From Winogradskyella aurantia (GTDB lineage: Bacteria > Bacteroidota > Bacteroidia > Flavobacteriales > Flavobacteriaceae), in contig NZ_NGJN01000003.1 in the NCBI RefSeq assembly GCF_002266855.1, forward strand, positions 248,001 through 312,000: a stretch of 64,000 nucleotides of DNA, read 5' to 3'. How positions within the stretch are numbered: position 1 is the stretch's first letter; every line of letters begins with the position of its first letter. Under the pieces are notes generated by a model. The model worked only from the letters and a program-made list of their open reading frames with translations. It did not search any database and was not told the DNA's origin. This document shows positions 18,086-27,647 of the stretch, in pieces. The position numbers and the translations under genes are program-made.

Positions 18086-20665
18086 TTGAGTCGGCCAATT
18101 CGTTTGTCATTATTTAAACAACAGCTTAAGGGTGCATGGCAAGTAAGCCTGTTTATAGTTGTTTTGGCATCAGTTAGCTCATGCAATGTGGTTAAACGGG
18201 TAAACCCAGGAGAAAGTCTTATTACGGAAAATATCATCCTTGTCGATGGGCAAAAAAACAAGCAGGAACGCGTTAATAACATCATTGCACAAAAAGTAAA
18301 TTCTGGTATGAATGGACTTTTAGGGGTAAGATTACCTTTAAAGTTACATGTCTATAACCTAGCAAGACCAAATATTGATTCTATCATAGATGCAAATATT
18401 TTAAGTGACTCCTTAAAAGTAAAACGCAAAACGGCCTTGCTATCAAAAAAACAATTCGACAGATGGATTGGATCAAAAAAAGGTTTTAACGCCTGGCTAA
18501 AGCGCAAAGGTGAAGCTCCAGTAATCCTTAATGAAGACAAATCAGAAAAAACAGCAAATAACCTAAGAAAATACTATTATTCTAAGGGCTGGTTGGATAA
18601 TTCAGTTGAATATGAAATCGAAAAAGACAGTAATAAGCGCGCCAAAGTCATTTACAAGGTCACCAAAAAAACACCATACTTACTAGATTCCATAACGCCT
18701 ATTATCAGTACAGCTGCCATCGATTCGCTTTATGAGGCTATGAGTAAAAACTCCTTGCTAAAAAAAGGAGACCAGTACGACGAAGAGAAGTTTGAAAAAG
18801 AACGGACCCGTATCAGCACGTTTTTAAGGAACTCCGGCTTCTATTATTTTGGTCAAGATTATGTACGGTTTGTATTGGACACTATTGGCACGGACCATAA
18901 GGTCAATAGTGAGATTATTATTTCCAATCGCACTATACGAGGTGATGATTCAACTACGGTAAGGCCATTTAAAATCTATAGAATAAAAGGTGTCAATGTT
19001 TACACTGACAACACCTATGACAATCGGTTCAAAGCCGTCTCGGACACTACCGTTTACAAGGGCTACAACCTATTCAGTAAAGATGGTTTAAGGTTTAAAC
19101 CCAAAGCACTTACGGATGCCATATTTATCAATGAAGGTGAAATTTATACGGATTTAGCTAGAAGCCGTACGTCTAGATACCTCAATGATTTACAAATGTT
19201 TAGATATCCAAATATCAGCTTTGTCGAAAATGAAGCAGATACCACACTTACGGCAAATATCTTATTGCAACCAAGAGATAAATATAGCCTTAATTTCGAT
19301 TTTGATGTGAGTCAAAGCAACATCCAAACTGTAGGGTTCTCCTTTGGTGCAGGATTAAAAATCAGAAATATTTTTAGCGGTGCAGAAACCCTTGATATTA
19401 GTGGATTAACATCTATCGGTGCCTCAAAAGACCGTGCAAATCCCAGTGATTCATTTTTTGATATCAATGAGCTCGGCGCCAATATTAGATTGACCTTTCC
19501 CAGGATTTGGAGCCCGTTTAATACAGACAAAATCATCCCTAAATACATGTCGCCCAGCACAAGCCTTAACCTCTCAGCCTCGAGTCAAACCAATATTGGA
19601 CTCGATAAACAAACCTTAGCAAGTATATTTGCATTTAACTGGAGGCCCAGCGAAACCGTGACCAATGAATTGGGGCTTTTTGATGTCCTGTTTGTTAAAA
19701 ACCTTAATACAGATAACTACTTTGGTGTGTATTCGACCTCTTATGATCGATTGAATTCCATTGCCCAAAACATAGGGTATATTGATCCAACAGAGAATTT
19801 AGGAATTCCTGATGAAGCCGACCAGTTTATAGAGGATGTCTTAGGTGAAAACACAGCGCTTACCCCTGAAGACGACGACTTTATTACTGTTAATAATATA
19901 GACGAACGCAAAGAGCGATTAACCGAAAACAACCTTATTGTCTCCAGTACCTTTTCTTACCGCAAGAATACGCGTAAGGATTTATTCGATAATGACTTTT
20001 CCATTTTCAAATGGCGGATAGAAACAGCCGGCAACATCTTGTCGAGTTTATATAGTTTAACTGGGGCGCCTAAAAACAGTAGCGGTAATTATGAAACCTT
20101 AGGGGTAACCTTTTCCCAATACATAAAAACTGAAATAGACTACGTAAAATACTTTGATTTAGGGCGGAGGAATATTTTTGCCTTTAGAGGTTATGCCGGT
20201 ATTGCCATTCCTTTTGGCAACTCTAACAGTATTCCGTTTGTGGAAAGTTTTTTTGGTGGGGGACCTAACGACAATAGAGCATGGACGCCTTATGACTTGG
20301 GTCCTGGTAGTACAGATAGCAATGAAGAATTTAATGAAGCCAATTTTAAGCTTCATTTCAGTGCAGAACAGCGCTTTAACTTATTTGGAAGTTTACGAGG
20401 GGCTCTATTTGTTGATGTAGGTAATATTTGGAACGTATTTGACAACGTAGAGGATGATGCCGCAGTATTTTCAGGGTTCGATTCCTTAAGGGACATTGCC
20501 GTAGGTTCAGGATTTGGATTGCGTTATGATTTTGATTTCTTTGTATTGCGTTTTGATGTTGGGTTCAAAACCTACGATCCCTCTCAAGACATAAACAACC
20601 GCTGGTTTAGAAATTACAACTTTACAAACGCGGTCTATAACATTGGTATTAACTATCCATTCTAG
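18086..20665 (+). CDS. tamL: Translocation and assembly module lipoprotein TamL (BamA/TamA family)
   Basis: Omp85-family outer-membrane lipoprotein, the Bacteroidota counterpart of TamA, assisting insertion of envelope components. The first residues, SLFIVVLASVSSC, form a lipoprotein signal with Cys33 as lipidation site. POTRA-like modules (about 40-400) precede a 16-strand-type barrel (about 400-859) ending in YNIGINYPF with a terminal aromatic. The only in-frame start before the lipobox is a TTG at 18086, so start choice is less certain than the identity. It lies between the TrmH-like gene and fba. Confidence 0.88.
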   Translation: MSRPIRLSLFKQQLKGAWQVSLFIVVLASVSSCNVVKRVNPGESLITENIILVDGQKNKQERVNNIIAQKVNSGMNGLLGVRLPLKLHVYNLARPNIDSIIDANILSDSLKVKRKTALLSKKQFDRWIGSKKGFNAWLKRKGEAPVILNEDKSEKTANNLRKYYYSKGWLDNSVEYEIEKDSNKRAKVIYKVTKKTPYLLDSITPIISTAAIDSLYEAMSKNSLLKKGDQYDEEKFEKERTRISTFLRNSGFYYFGQDYVRFVLDTIGTDHKVNSEIIISNRTIRGDDSTTVRPFKIYRIKGVNVYTDNTYDNRFKAVSDTTVYKGYNLFSKDGLRFKPKALTDAIFINEGEIYTDLARSRTSRYLNDLQMFRYPNISFVENEADTTLTANILLQPRDKYSLNFDFDVSQSNIQTVGFSFGAGLKIRNIFSGAETLDISGLTSIGASKDRANPSDSFFDINELGANIRLTFPRIWSPFNTDKIIPKYMSPSTSLNLSASSQTNIGLDKQTLASIFAFNWRPSETVTNELGLFDVLFVKNLNTDNYFGVYSTSYDRLNSIAQNIGYIDPTENLGIPDEADQFIEDVLGENTALTPEDDDFITVNNIDERKERLTENNLIVSSTFSYRKNTRKDLFDNDFSIFKWRIETAGNILSSLYSLTGAPKNSSGNYETLGVTFSQYIKTEIDYVKYFDLGRRNIFAFRGYAGIAIPFGNSNSIPFVESFFGGGPNDNRAWTPYDLGPGSTDSNEEFNEANFKLHFSAEQRFNLFGSLRGALFVDVGNIWNVFDNVEDDAAVFSGFDSLRDIAVGSGFGLRYDFDFFVLRFDVGFKTYDPSQDINNRWFRNYNFTNAVYNIGINYPF

Positions 20666-20802
20666 TAATAATATATTGAGGTCGTTCTAATTTTTTTTGA
20701 AGGCTATTTTATTTGTGCAATACCTTCGATAATCTATATCGTTTCAGGAGGGTTTGTGCCCATGAATCGGAAAAATCAGTAGCCTTTTTGACTAAAATTA
20801 TG

Positions 20803-20810
20803 TACTTTTG
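20803..20810 (+). promoter_or_regulatory. -7 promoter element of fba
   Basis: TACTTTTG fits TAnnTTTG, 25 bases before the fba ATG. The nearest upstream TTG is closer than the usual -33 spacing. Confidence 0.4.
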
Positions 20811-20835
20811 AGTTCTAATTTTTCAATCATAAATT

Positions 20836-21903
20836 ATGAGTCACAATATCAAGCCTGGCGTTGCAACAGGAAGAGAAGTTCAAAATATTTTTAAATTGGC
20901 CAAAGAGAAAGGGTTTGCCTTACCAGCCGTAAATGTTATTGGTTCCAATACCATAAATGGTGTTTTAGAAACAGCCAAAGCATTGAATGCCCCTGTAATT
21001 ATTCAATTTTCAAATGGCGGGGCACAATTTAACGCTGGAAAAGGTCTAAGCAACGAAAATCAAAAAGCAGCTATAGCTGGTTCAATTGCTGGTGCCAGAC
21101 ATGTACACCATATGGCAGAGGCTTATGGCGTGCCTGTGATATTGCATACAGACCACTGTGCCAAAAAACTTTTACCTTGGATCGATGGTTTGTTAGACGC
21201 CAGCGAACAGTTTTTTAAAGAAACGGGTAAGCCGCTTTACAGTTCTCATATGATTGATTTGTCTGAAGAACCCATTGAAGAAAATATCGAAATCTGTAAG
21301 CAGTACTTATCACGGATGAGTAAAATGGGCATGACTCTGGAAATTGAGCTAGGTATTACCGGTGGTGAGGAAGATGGAGTCGATAATACAGACGTTGACG
21401 ACTCTAAATTGTATACACAACCAGAAGAAGTGGCTTATGCCTACGAAGAATTGAGCAAGGTAAGCGACCAGTTTACAATTGCTGCTGCCTTCGGTAACGT
21501 GCACGGCGTTTACAAGCCAGGAAACGTAAAACTAACGCCAAAAATATTAAAGAATTCACAAGATTATATCTCAAAAAAATATGATGTTGGCCACAACCAT
21601 ATTGACTTTGTTTTCCATGGTGGGTCTGGCTCTACATTAGAAGAGATTAGGGAAGGAATAAGCTATGGTGTTGTAAAAATGAATATTGATACAGATATGC
21701 AATACGCCTTTTTAAGTGGCGTTAGGGACTATATTCAAGACAAAAAAGACTATTTACAGTCCCAGATTGGCAACCCAGATGGCGATGACGTCCCTAATAA
21801 GAAATACTATGACCCTAGGGTATGGTTACGAAAAGGGGAAGAAGCTTTCGTCGCACGACTTAAAAAAGCGTTCGAGGATTTAAATAATGTGGATACCCTA
21901 TAA
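20836..21903 (+). CDS. fbaA: Class II fructose-bisphosphate aldolase
   Basis: Zn2+-dependent aldolase of glycolysis and gluconeogenesis that interconverts fructose 1,6-bisphosphate with GAP and DHAP. The 355-residue sequence is of the long class IIA type; zinc and catalytic residues are visible in VILHTDHCAKKLLPWIDG (about 96-113), LEIELGITGGEEDG (about 171-184), FGNVHGVYKPG and FVFHGGSGS (about 258-266), followed by VVKMNIDTDMQYAF. It has its own promoter and a strong terminator directly behind it. Confidence 0.96.
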   Translation: MSHNIKPGVATGREVQNIFKLAKEKGFALPAVNVIGSNTINGVLETAKALNAPVIIQFSNGGAQFNAGKGLSNENQKAAIAGSIAGARHVHHMAEAYGVPVILHTDHCAKKLLPWIDGLLDASEQFFKETGKPLYSSHMIDLSEEPIEENIEICKQYLSRMSKMGMTLEIELGITGGEEDGVDNTDVDDSKLYTQPEEVAYAYEELSKVSDQFTIAAAFGNVHGVYKPGNVKLTPKILKNSQDYISKKYDVGHNHIDFVFHGGSGSTLEEIREGISYGVVKMNIDTDMQYAFLSGVRDYIQDKKDYLQSQIGNPDGDDVPNKKYYDPRVWLRKGEEAFVARLKKAFEDLNNVDTL

Positions 21904-21925
21904 CAGCAATATTGTAAACGTATAG

Positions 21926-21966
21926 CCCATTAATACTTGAATCCATAGTATTAATGGGTTTTTTAT
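21926..21966 (+). terminator. Intrinsic terminator after fba
   Basis: A 12-bp perfect stem (CCCATTAATACT with AGTATTAATGGG), 9-nt loop, then TTTTTTATTT. It starts 22 bases after the fba stop. Confidence 0.9.
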
Positions 21967-22141
21967 TTCTATTGGATGTAATGCGAGATGAATTTTTGAC
22001 ATTAATTAATATTGTAGTAATATTGTACTAGCGTATTGAGTTCGAAAAATAAGACTAATTTCACGCGATTAATGATTGTAATAGATCCGAAATCATTAAG
22101 TCGTCCTTAGAAACACCAAAGGATTAAAAGCGCAGATTGTC

Positions 22142-22999
22142 ATGGCATGGTTTAAAAGAAAAGATAAAGGTATTCAAACCTCAACAGAGGAAAAGAAAGA
22201 CACCCCTAAAGGCCTTTGGTACAAGTCGCCTACTGGTAAAATTATAGATACCAAAGAATTAGAGCAAAATTATTATGTAAGTCCAGAGGACGGTTATCAC
22301 GTAAGAATTGGAAGCAAGGAATACTTTGAAATCCTTTTTGACGACAATAAATTTAAAGAGTTAGACCCTGACCTAGCATCTAAAGACCCACTTAAATTTG
22401 TCGACACCAAAAAATATCCCGATCGCTTAAAAGCAGCGCAAGCCAAGACGAACCTAAAGGATGCGGTTCGCACAGCTGTTGGTAAATCTAAAGGCCAAGA
22501 CTTAGTGGTTGCCTGTATGGATTTTACCTTTATAGGTGGCTCAATGGGTAGTGTTGTCGGTGAAAAAATCGCCCGTGCGGCAGATTATGCCCTCAAAAAG
22601 AAACTCCCCTTTATGATAATTAGCAAATCTGGGGGAGCCCGTATGATGGAGGCTGCATTATCCTTAATGCAATTGGCAAAAACCTCGGCCAAACTCGCAC
22701 AACTAGCGGAGGCTAAAATTCCTTATATCTCCTTATGTACAGACCCCACAACAGGTGGTACAACGGCTTCCTTCGCTATGCTAGGTGATATTAATATTGC
22801 TGAGCCAGGAGCCCTAATTGGCTTTGCTGGCCCAAGAGTGGTACGAGATACTACAGGTAAGGAATTACCTGAAGGATTTCAAACGGCTGAGTTTTTGTTG
22901 GAACACGGTTTCCTGGATTTCATCACACACCGGAAAGACTTGAAAAATAAGGTCAATCTCTATATCGATTTAATTAAAAATCAACCCTTGAGAGTTTAA
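22142..22999 (+). CDS. accD: Acetyl-CoA carboxylase carboxyltransferase subunit beta
   Basis: Beta half of the carboxyltransferase that makes malonyl-CoA, the first committed step of fatty-acid synthesis. The crotonase-like core is clear: [12 protein letters not shown] (about 137-148), [18 protein letters not shown] (about 160-177), [19 protein letters not shown] (about 199-217) and GFAGPRVV. In the N-terminal region the four zinc-ribbon Cys of the E. coli protein are absent: the segment [27 protein letters not shown] keeps the spacing but has Ser/Pro/Gly/Asp instead. I recall this as usual in Bacteroidota. The leader shows no clear -7 box. Confidence 0.95.
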   Translation: MAWFKRKDKGIQTSTEEKKDTPKGLWYKSPTGKIIDTKELEQNYYVSPEDGYHVRIGSKEYFEILFDDNKFKELDPDLASKDPLKFVDTKKYPDRLKAAQAKTNLKDAVRTAVGKSKGQDLVVACMDFTFIGGSMGSVVGEKIARAADYALKKKLPFMIISKSGGARMMEAALSLMQLAKTSAKLAQLAEAKIPYISLCTDPTTGGTTASFAMLGDINIAEPGALIGFAGPRVVRDTTGKELPEGFQTAEFLLEHGFLDFITHRKDLKNKVNLYIDLIKNQPLRV

Positions 23000-23132
23000 T
23001 TTATATCAGGTATTACGCCTAAAAACTATATACCCTCTCCTGGGAAAATAAATTCCTTATTAATTGTAACCTGAATAGGCACTAAACTCAAGAGTTATAG
23101 TTAACTTCATATCCTATTTAAAATCTAATACT

Positions 23133-23669
23133 GTGAAAATTAGTTCAAAGCTTGGTGTTTTAGTGTTCATCATCGTCTCTCTATGGGCATGTGAAGACAT
23201 CGACGAGTTATCTGAGTTTGATATTACGGAAGACTTCAATACAACCTACACCATCAACCTACCGGAAGATTCAAATGGAATGCCGCAAAGTTTCACACAA
23301 GTAGAGACCATCAATATCGCTTCCAATCAGCAAATTCAGGATAATCTCGATGTAATTCAAGATGTAACCCTCAATTCACTTACCTATGAAATTTCAGAAT
23401 TTTCGGGAGTTGAAAGTGCCGTAGTTTCAGAAGCATCCTTAAGTTTTGCAGATATTACTATTGCTATAGCTGATATTCATCTACAGGCCTCAGACGATAC
23501 TAACACGGTTTACACTATAAGTAATTCGGAACAATTAAACGCCATTGCAAACGCATTGGAAAATAATAATGAAATCACAGGTACTGTTACGGGTATGGTG
23601 AGCGCCACACCAGTAACTTTTGACATCATTGTCAATTTAGATGTCACCGTAACCATCGATCTCATATAA
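23133..23669 (+). CDS. Hypothetical lipoprotein
   Basis: Predicted envelope lipoprotein of unknown function. The GTG start gives a signal sequence MKISSKLGVLVFIIVSLWAC with Cys20 as lipidation site. The mature part is acidic, Asn/Thr/Ile-rich and looks all-beta, without cysteine or a recognisable motif. It converges on another lipoprotein gene, sharing a two-way terminator. No functional family is recognised; the signal is well supported. Confidence 0.75.
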   Translation: MKISSKLGVLVFIIVSLWACEDIDELSEFDITEDFNTTYTINLPEDSNGMPQSFTQVETINIASNQQIQDNLDVIQDVTLNSLTYEISEFSGVESAVVSEASLSFADITIAIADIHLQASDDTNTVYTISNSEQLNAIANALENNNEITGTVTGMVSATPVTFDIIVNLDVTVTIDLI

Positions 23670-23687
23670 ATATTACATAGTCTACTA

Positions 23688-23719
23688 AAAAAAGCGAGCT
23701 CAGAAAGCTCGCTTTTTTT
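23688..23719. terminator. Bidirectional terminator between two lipoprotein genes
   Basis: A 10-bp stem (AAAGCGAGCT with AGCTCGCTTT), 5-nt loop, flanked by an A-run on the left and a T-run on the right, so it can serve both convergent genes. Confidence 0.9.
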
Positions 23720-23739
23720 ATTAATGGATCTTGTATCGG

Positions 23740-24585
23740 TTAATTCAATATAACGTCGACCTGAGTACCGTTGTTAAAGGTGAACGTTGCTTGGTTATCA
23801 CAATCGCCAGCACCGAAATCAAAAACACCACCAAAATTAGTGCGTTCCACATCAAAGGAACCACTGACCACATAGGTACAAATAACCTCCCTACGTAGCG
23901 GGGTTATGACCTCATAACTATGGGTATTGCCATTCACGAAATTTGCGGTCCAATTTCCGGTTATTTCAAAAACATTATCACTAAAAATACCGCTTCCAAA
24001 TCCTTCAACCCACTCGCGTACTCGCGTACCTTCACGAGAAGCTTGCAAACCGTTTGGCCATATTACCGTGACATCCAAACTGTGCGTAAACTGCGGATTT
24101 CCATTTTCATTAGATAATTGCCTTAAGATTGAACGGTTACCCAGTACACTTTTAGCGTCAAAGAAAAAATCAACAAGGTTGTAGTTTATCGCTATTTCCT
24201 GTGCTTCGGGATCTCTTGTGTAGTCAAAAATTATTTGACCTCTCAAGACATGGCCATGCACCAAACAGCCTTCATTACCAAAATCTAGGGTAACCTGTCT
24301 GTAGTTTTGTTGCGCCACCACCGTTATGGTAACACATTCTGGAATGGCACTCACGTACATAGATCGTCCTAATTCTAAATTTTCCTGTTGGTTAAAACCA
24401 TCGATGACCAAATCGCCTAAAACATTATCCATTTGATCTATTTCAGCTGAAAGCTGCACCTCTATAACATCATCGGTTTGATTTTGAATGGTTAGAGGTT
24501 CATCGGTATCACTACAGGATAGTGCAATGCTCCCGAAAAAGACCAAACCTAACATTCCCTTGGTCAAAACTTTAAATTGTCTCAT
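23740..24585 (-). CDS. Hypothetical lipoprotein
   Basis: Predicted lipoprotein of unknown function, about 281 residues. MRQFKVLTKGMLGLVFFGSIALSC gives a lipobox with Cys24, followed by an acidic linker. The mature domain is beta-rich with several Cys (PECVTITV, NEGCLVHG, REVICTY, GDCDN), possibly disulfide-bonded. The start at the ATG 24585 is preferred to the GTG at 24591. It is convergent with the preceding lipoprotein and divergent from rpsO. Confidence 0.75.
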   Translation of the reverse strand: MRQFKVLTKGMLGLVFFGSIALSCSDTDEPLTIQNQTDDVIEVQLSAEIDQMDNVLGDLVIDGFNQQENLELGRSMYVSAIPECVTITVVAQQNYRQVTLDFGNEGCLVHGHVLRGQIIFDYTRDPEAQEIAINYNLVDFFFDAKSVLGNRSILRQLSNENGNPQFTHSLDVTVIWPNGLQASREGTRVREWVEGFGSGIFSDNVFEITGNWTANFVNGNTHSYEVITPLRREVICTYVVSGSFDVERTNFGGVFDFGAGDCDNQATFTFNNGTQVDVILN

Positions 24586-24680
24586 AATCACTTTTTTTTA
24601 TTGTTAATATACTGTTAAGACCGTTTAATTTCAGAAAGGTTTAATCTGCAACCAAAAAAATCTAATTTTGTCCAATGCTG

Positions 24681-24709
24681 TTGTATATTCCTTTAATTTA
24701 GTATATTTG
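24681..24709 (+). promoter_or_regulatory. Promoter of rpsO
   Basis: TTG at 24681-24683, an 18-base spacer and TATATTTG at 24702-24709 match the Flavobacterium consensus TTG-N17-23-TAnnTTTG. The rpsO ATG follows 54 bases later. Confidence 0.65.
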
Positions 24710-24763
24710 CCGCTTGAAAGAACGTCTTTCAAATACATAACAATCATTTACAACAATATTAGC

Positions 24764-25033
24764 ATGTATTTATCAAAAGAAAAGAAAGAAGACCTGTTCG
24801 CAAAATACGGTAAAGGAAAAAAAGATACCGGTTCTGCTGAGGCACAGATTGCGTTATTCACGCACAGAATCAACCATTTAACTGGACACTTAAAAAACAA
24901 TCGTAAAGATTTCAATACTGAGCGTTCATTGGTGAAATTGGTAGGAAAGCGTCGTGCGCTTTTAGATTACTTAACAAAGAAAGATATTTTAAGATATCGT
25001 GCCATTGTTAAGGAATTAGGTTTAAGAAAATAA
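24764..25033 (+). CDS. rpsO: 30S ribosomal protein S15
   Basis: Primary 16S rRNA-binding protein of the small-subunit platform. The start at 24764 gives the expected 89 residues (MYLSKEKKEDLFAKYGKG); an upstream in-frame start at 24668 would precede the promoter. The rRNA-binding motifs TGSAEAQIALFTHRINHLTGHLK (about 20-42) and LVKLVGKRRALLDYL (about 54-68) are complete. It is followed by a terminator and then pnp, the conserved rpsO-pnp order. Confidence 0.97.
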   Translation: MYLSKEKKEDLFAKYGKGKKDTGSAEAQIALFTHRINHLTGHLKNNRKDFNTERSLVKLVGKRRALLDYLTKKDILRYRAIVKELGLRK

Positions 25034-25037
25034 TATC

Positions 25038-25066
25038 AAAGAGGCTTTTACGGCCTCTTTTTTGTT
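25038..25066 (+). terminator. Intrinsic terminator after rpsO
   Basis: An 8-bp stem (AAAGAGGC with GCCTCTTT), 7-nt loop and T-run directly after the rpsO stop. Confidence 0.85.
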
Positions 25067-25118
25067 TTAGATATAACTCCTACGACCGAGTATAACTGTC
25101 GAAAAATAAGAAGCTCCA

Positions 25119-25137
25119 TCCCGAATCAATTTCGGGA
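25119..25137 (+). promoter_or_regulatory. Hairpin in the pnp leader
   Basis: A perfect 7-bp stem TCCCGAA / TTCGGGA with a 5-nt loop lies 119 bases before the pnp ATG. There is no T-tract, so it is not a terminator. A 5' hairpin used in autoregulation is known for E. coli pnp; a similar role here is inference. Confidence 0.3.
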
Positions 25138-25255
25138 CTAAAAGTTTTTCATTGGTCAAGACTTTAGGTCTCACAACAACTACAACAACACAACGACCAT
25201 TGTTTAACAGGGTTCAAGTATGGAAATATTTCGCTTGAACTAGAACTAAAAATTT

Positions 25256-27520
25256 ATGATTCCAAAAACATTTAGAGAGGTCATTGACCTTGGTGACGGT
25301 AGGGAAATTTCTATCGAAACCGGAAAATTAGCGAAGCAAGCTCATGGTAGCGTTGTGGTGCAATCAGGTAACTGTATGTTATTATGTACCGTGGTATCTA
25401 ACTATCATGCTGCAGATGTAGACTTTTTACCATTAACCGTAGATTACAGGGAAAAATTTGCTGCAGCAGGTCGTTATCCAGGTGGATTCTTCAAAAGAGA
25501 AGCTCGACCCAGTGATGGTGAGGTCTTGACCATGCGTTTAGTAGATCGCGTATTGCGCCCGTTATTCCCGAAAGATTACCACGCAGAAACTCAGGTTATG
25601 ATTCAGTTAATGTCTCATGATGATGATGTTATGCCAGATGCTATGGCCGGTTTAGCAGCTTCTGCAGCGATTCAATTATCGGATTTTCCATTTGAATGCC
25701 CAATCTCTGAAGCGAGAGTTGGTCGGGTAAATGGTGAATTTGTAATCAATCCTACAAGAGCTCAGTTATTAGAGTCTGATATTGATATGATGATTGGTGC
25801 CTCAGCGGATTCGGTTATGATGGTAGAAGGTGAAATGGATGAGATTTCCGAAGAAGAAATGGCTGAAGCCATTAAATTTGCACACGAAGCGATTAAAGTA
25901 CAGTGTGCTGCCCAAGTAAAATTAGCCGAAGCTGTTGGTAGAAAAGAAACCCGTGAGTATGACCCAGAACGTGAAGACGAAGACTTAGAGAAGAAAATTC
26001 ACGATATGGTTTACGATAAAACCTACGCCATTGCAAAAGCAGGTTCTGCAAAGCACGAACGTAGTCAAGCCTTAAGTGATATTAAAGCTGAGGTTTTTGA
26101 AGCCTTTCCTGAGGAAGAACACGAAGATTTAGGAAAATTGATTCATAAATATGTTGCCAAGGCTCAGAAAGAAGCCATTAGAAATCTAACCTTGGATGAA
26201 GGCTTACGATTAGATGGGCGTAAAACTGATGAAATCAGACCAATTTGGTGTGAAATTGATTATTTACCATCCACACATGGCTCGGCCATATTTACACGTG
26301 GTGAGACACAGGCATTAGCTACAGTGACTTTAGGGACATCTAGAGATGCCAACCAAATAGATATGCCATCTCACGAAGGTGAAGAGCGTTTCTACTTACA
26401 CTATAACTTTCCACCGTTTTCAACTGGAGAAGCCAGGCCAATTCGTGGCACATCTCGTAGAGAAGTCGGTCATGGTAACCTGGCACAACGTGCCTTAAAA
26501 GGTATGATTCCAGAAGATTGTCCCTATACCGTAAGGGTCGTTTCTGAAGTATTGGAGTCTAACGGATCGTCTTCTATGGCAACCGTTTGTTCTGGTACTA
26601 TGGCTTTAATGGATGCCGGTGTACAATTAAAGAAACCTGTTTCGGGAATTGCTATGGGATTAATTTCCGATGCTAATTCTGGAAAATACGCCGTGTTATC
26701 AGACATTTTAGGTGATGAAGATCACTTAGGTGATATGGATTTTAAAGTGACGGGTACTGCCGATGGTATTACCGCTTGCCAAATGGATATCAAAATAAAA
26801 GGGCTGTCTTATGAAGTATTGGTAAAAGCCTTAAAGCAAGCTCGTGAAGGTCGTTTGCATATCTTGGATAAACTGACGGAAACCATTGCAACACCAAATG
26901 CCGATGTTAAACCACATGCACCAAAAATGGTGACCAAGGTTATACCTGGAGAATTCATAGGTGCTGTTATTGGTTCTGGTGGAAAAGTAATTCAAGAGTT
27001 ACAAAAAGAAACCAATACAACCATTGTTATCAATGAAGACCCAGTCACTGAGGAAGGTATCGTTGAAATATTAGGTACAGACCAAGCAGGTATTGACGCT
27101 GTAATCGCTAAGATAGAAGCTTTAATGTTTAAACCTGAAGTAGGCAGTGTCTATGAGGTAAAAGTCATTAAGCTTCTTGACTTCGGTGCTGTTGTTGAAT
27201 ATACAGAGGCTCCTGGAAATGAAATATTGCTTCATGTAAGCGAGCTTGCCTGGGAACGTACGGAGAACGTTACCGATGTGGTGAATATGGGTGATGTATT
27301 TGACGTGAAGTATTTTGGTTTTGATCCAAAGACACGCAAAGAAAAAGTATCGCGTAAAGCTATTCTACCAAAGCCTGAAGGATGGCAACCTAGACCACCA
27401 AGAGATAATAATCGTGGCGGTAATAACAGGGGACGTGATAACAATAGAGGACGTGATAATCGGGGACGCGACAGCAGACGCGATGATCGTAAACCTAGAG
27501 ACGACAAGAAGGAAGATTAG
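25256..27520 (+). CDS. pnp: Polyribonucleotide nucleotidyltransferase (PNPase)
   Basis: Phosphorolytic 3'-5' exoribonuclease of RNA turnover. The 754-residue protein has two RNase PH cores (about 10-225 and 315-545, the second with [12 protein letters not shown] and [13 protein letters not shown]), a helical linker, a KH domain with [14 protein letters not shown] (about 576-589) and an S1 domain ([21 protein letters not shown], about 632-652). The C-terminal 40 residues are a low-complexity [10 protein letters not shown] tail, basic and probably disordered. Terminator directly behind. Confidence 0.97.
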   Translation: MIPKTFREVIDLGDGREISIETGKLAKQAHGSVVVQSGNCMLLCTVVSNYHAADVDFLPLTVDYREKFAAAGRYPGGFFKREARPSDGEVLTMRLVDRVLRPLFPKDYHAETQVMIQLMSHDDDVMPDAMAGLAASAAIQLSDFPFECPISEARVGRVNGEFVINPTRAQLLESDIDMMIGASADSVMMVEGEMDEISEEEMAEAIKFAHEAIKVQCAAQVKLAEAVGRKETREYDPEREDEDLEKKIHDMVYDKTYAIAKAGSAKHERSQALSDIKAEVFEAFPEEEHEDLGKLIHKYVAKAQKEAIRNLTLDEGLRLDGRKTDEIRPIWCEIDYLPSTHGSAIFTRGETQALATVTLGTSRDANQIDMPSHEGEERFYLHYNFPPFSTGEARPIRGTSRREVGHGNLAQRALKGMIPEDCPYTVRVVSEVLESNGSSSMATVCSGTMALMDAGVQLKKPVSGIAMGLISDANSGKYAVLSDILGDEDHLGDMDFKVTGTADGITACQMDIKIKGLSYEVLVKALKQAREGRLHILDKLTETIATPNADVKPHAPKMVTKVIPGEFIGAVIGSGGKVIQELQKETNTTIVINEDPVTEEGIVEILGTDQAGIDAVIAKIEALMFKPEVGSVYEVKVIKLLDFGAVVEYTEAPGNEILLHVSELAWERTENVTDVVNMGDVFDVKYFGFDPKTRKEKVSRKAILPKPEGWQPRPPRDNNRGGNNRGRDNNRGRDNRGRDSRRDDRKPRDDKKED

Positions 27521-27544
27521 TTCTTTTTTTAAGCTTATTTATAG

Positions 27545-27577
27545 AACCTGAGGCAATACAACCTCAGGTTTTTTTTG
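27545..27577 (+). terminator. Intrinsic terminator after pnp
   Basis: A 9-bp stem (AACCTGAGG with CCTCAGGTT), 8-nt loop and a run of eight T, 25 bases after the pnp stop. Confidence 0.9.
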
Positions 27578-27647
27578 TGCTTCATTTTAAGTGATCATCA
27601 CAATAAAAACATAAAGTTTCATTAAAAAACATCTGTTTGTCATTGCA

